7,392 bases of DNA, from positions 1 through 7,392 of the forward strand of contig JAFYKU010000035.1 of NCBI GenBank assembly GCA_017537405.1. Reading direction: 5' to 3'. Below the pieces are notes generated by a model that had not been told where the DNA came from, searched no databases, and saw only the letters and a program-made list of their open reading frames with translations. Positions 5,966 through 7,392 of the stretch are shown piece after piece. The DNA comes from Clostridia bacterium. GTDB lineage: Bacteria > Bacillota > Clostridia > Christensenellales > UBA1242. Within the stretch, counting starts at the first letter, position 1. The number at the start of each line of letters is the position of its first letter. Made by a program: the position numbers and the translations under genes.

Positions 5966-7392
5966 ATTTTGTATTCCACCAGCCACATAGCAATTTGGTA
6001 GATAAACGCTAAATATTGTGGTCGTTGCATTAATTGACCAAACCATGGTCGTGCTTGACTATTAGTCGGATTGTCGAGAACATCCTGAATGTATGGTTTA
6101 TCCACAATTTGCCATATGGGGTGCGCTTTATCGGCCAGTATAGTGCGGATACGCGTTTCCACCAGCGTAGTGTAGGTCGGGTCAATGGTTTTTGGGTAGG
6201 GGCATTTTTTACGAGCAATGACTTCGGGTGGTAATAAGTCGGCAACCGCTGCACGCAGAATGCCTTTTTCTTGGTTGCCAAAATTTTTCATTTCCCACGG
6301 AATATTATAAACATATTGTACTAAATCTAAATTTGTAAACGGCAGTCGAATATCTAATTTGGTCATGTCTGCCATACGGTCGCCGCGTTCTAATAAATTT
6401 AAACCGAACCAACGCATCGTTAGATAACTGTAGATTTTCATTTTACGGTCGGCGGCACTATCAGTTGAACTCAGTGGGACTTCGGCAACTGCCAACGCAT
6501 ATGATTTCGTAACAAAGTCTTTAATGTTCAGGCGTTTGCGGAGATGTTTGGCGATTGTGTTTTCGCGTACGGATAAATCAATCGCCCAGGGAAAAGTGGT
6601 GGCTTTGTCGGTATCTGCACGATAAAACCATGGATAGCCACAGAAGATTTCGTCTGCGAATTCACCACTGAAACAAACATCAATATCTTTTTTCAACGAA
6701 CGACAAAATAACAAAAGAGAACTATCAATATCTGCCATGGAAGGATAATCGCGCGCCAAGAGTGCATCATGTAAACTATGACACAAGTCTGCCGAGTTTA
6801 ATACTTTATAATTGTGAACCAATTTATATTGACGAGCGACTAAGTCAATGTAGTAATTATCACGGGTAGGTGAAAAATCGGTCGGTTGAAAATTTTCTTG
6901 GTTGCCCACATAATCCACGGAAAAGGTGGGATAGTGTTTGTTGTTGTGGGTTGCCAGTGCGGTAAGTGTGCTGGAATCCAATCCACCGCTTAACATCAAG
7001 CCGACTTTTTGTTTAGTGGCGAGTTGTTGTTGGATAGTATCCGTGAGTATGTCTTTTAGTTTTTGCATGGTTGCGGTACTGCTGTCGCGGTGTGGGCGAC
7101 TGACTAATTTAAAGTAAGTGCGGGTGACCAGTTTATTATTTTGCCACAATCCATATGCGCCCGGTTTAATTTCCAAAATATTTTTGTATACGGTTTTGCC
7201 CGGTGTTCGCGCAGGGCAAACTCCGAACAATTCGCGTAAACCGTTCATATCGACACAGGGTGCAACATCTGGGTGAGCTAGCAAACCCTTGATTTGCGAT
7301 GAAAAAATTAGAGTATTATCATGGATTATGTAAAATAATGATTTGATACCCAATGGGTCACGGACTAAGTAAGTTTTTTGTGTTTGGTGTTC
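5941..7392 (-). CDS. asnB: Asparagine synthase (glutamine-hydrolysing), 5' partial
   Basis: The minus-strand frame stays open to the right edge, giving 483 visible residues. The upstream codons read naturally into the family pattern (TYLVRDPLGIKSLFY, residues 7-21), so TTG 7353 is not the start. Most of the N-terminal class II glutaminase domain, including the catalytic Cys2, is off the window. The synthetase domain is complete: the ATP pyrophosphatase loop LSGGLDSS (134-141), SGEFADEIF (242-250), ERGDRM (335-340), DIRLPF (347-352) and KKCPYPKT (395-402). The enzyme forms asparagine from aspartate, glutamine and ATP via aspartyl-AMP. In cell-envelope clusters, relatives sometimes amidate other carboxylates, so a free-asparagine role is likely but not certain. 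SGEFADEIFCG departs from the usual SGExADEIFGG. The gene is convergent with the LtaS-like gene and the two overlap by 25 bases. Confidence 0.9.
   Translation of the reverse strand, partial: EHQTQKTYLVRDPLGIKSLFYIIHDNTLIFSSQIKGLLAHPDVAPCVDMNGLRELFGVCPARTPGKTVYKNILEIKPGAYGLWQNNKLVTRTYFKLVSRPHRDSSTATMQKLKDILTDTIQQQLATKQKVGLMLSGGLDSSTLTALATHNNKHYPTFSVDYVGNQENFQPTDFSPTRDNYYIDLVARQYKLVHNYKVLNSADLCHSLHDALLARDYPSMADIDSSLLLFCRSLKKDIDVCFSGEFADEIFCGYPWFYRADTDKATTFPWAIDLSVRENTIAKHLRKRLNIKDFVTKSYALAVAEVPLSSTDSAADRKMKIYSYLTMRWFGLNLLERGDRMADMTKLDIRLPFTNLDLVQYVYNIPWEMKNFGNQEKGILRAAVADLLPPEVIARKKCPYPKTIDPTYTTLVETRIRTILADKAHPIWQIVDKPYIQDVLDNPTNSQARPWFGQLMQRPQYLAFIYQIAMWLVEYKIQLDLPKV

Noticed and set aside
7351..7353. 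TTG at 7353 as the start of the asparagine synthase gene
   Set aside because: The 13 codons upstream to the window edge continue the family sequence, so the gene is truncated by the window.

Overview
The window is an AT-rich bacterial chromosomal segment, almost fully coding. Five consecutive plus-strand reading frames (the first cut by the left edge) meet one convergent minus-strand gene cut by the right edge. The largest non-coding gap is 53 bases (3822-3874). The content is cell-envelope polysaccharide and lipid-carrier metabolism. Several features suggest a Bacillota-like (Firmicutes) organism: an LtaS-type membrane sulfatase, a COG2426 'small multidrug export' protein, and an AsnB of the type with a 'DEIFxGYPWF' segment. 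Arginine codons are mostly CGT/CGC despite the AT-rich composition, and two genes seem to have leaderless promoters. The taxonomic guess is therefore only tentative. No RNA genes, insertion sequences, CRISPR arrays or phage genes were seen.

Layout: (1) 1-1436 is one uninterrupted frame joining a PglC/WcaJ-type phosphoglycosyl transferase to a complete undecaprenyl diphosphate synthase (UppS). A good ribosome binding site and ATG (705) lie at the junction. (2) 1442-2092 encodes a COG2426/PF06695 membrane protein. (3) 2097-2771 encodes a PAP2-family membrane phosphatase. (4) 2775-3821 encodes a GalE-type UDP-sugar 4-epimerase. (5) 3875-5965 encodes an LtaS-like polytopic membrane phosphotransferase/sulfatase. 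(6) complement 5941-7392 encodes an asparagine synthase (glutamine-hydrolysing) whose N-terminal glutaminase part lies mostly off the window.

The first four plus-strand activities can be read as a lipid-carrier cycle. UppS makes C55-PP, the PAP2 protein could dephosphorylate it to C55-P, and the COG2426 protein is a candidate to move the carrier across the membrane (inference from remote relationship to DedA proteins). The sugar transferase then loads a phosphosugar onto C55-P. GalE would supply the epimerised UDP-sugar, and the LtaS-like enzyme would modify a surface polymer or glycan.

The points most worth checking are the in-frame transferase-UppS fusion, which may come from a one-base frameshift; two promoter-like sequences whose predicted transcription starts fall on or next to the ATG of galE and of the sulfatase gene; and the compact carrier-cycle gene set.
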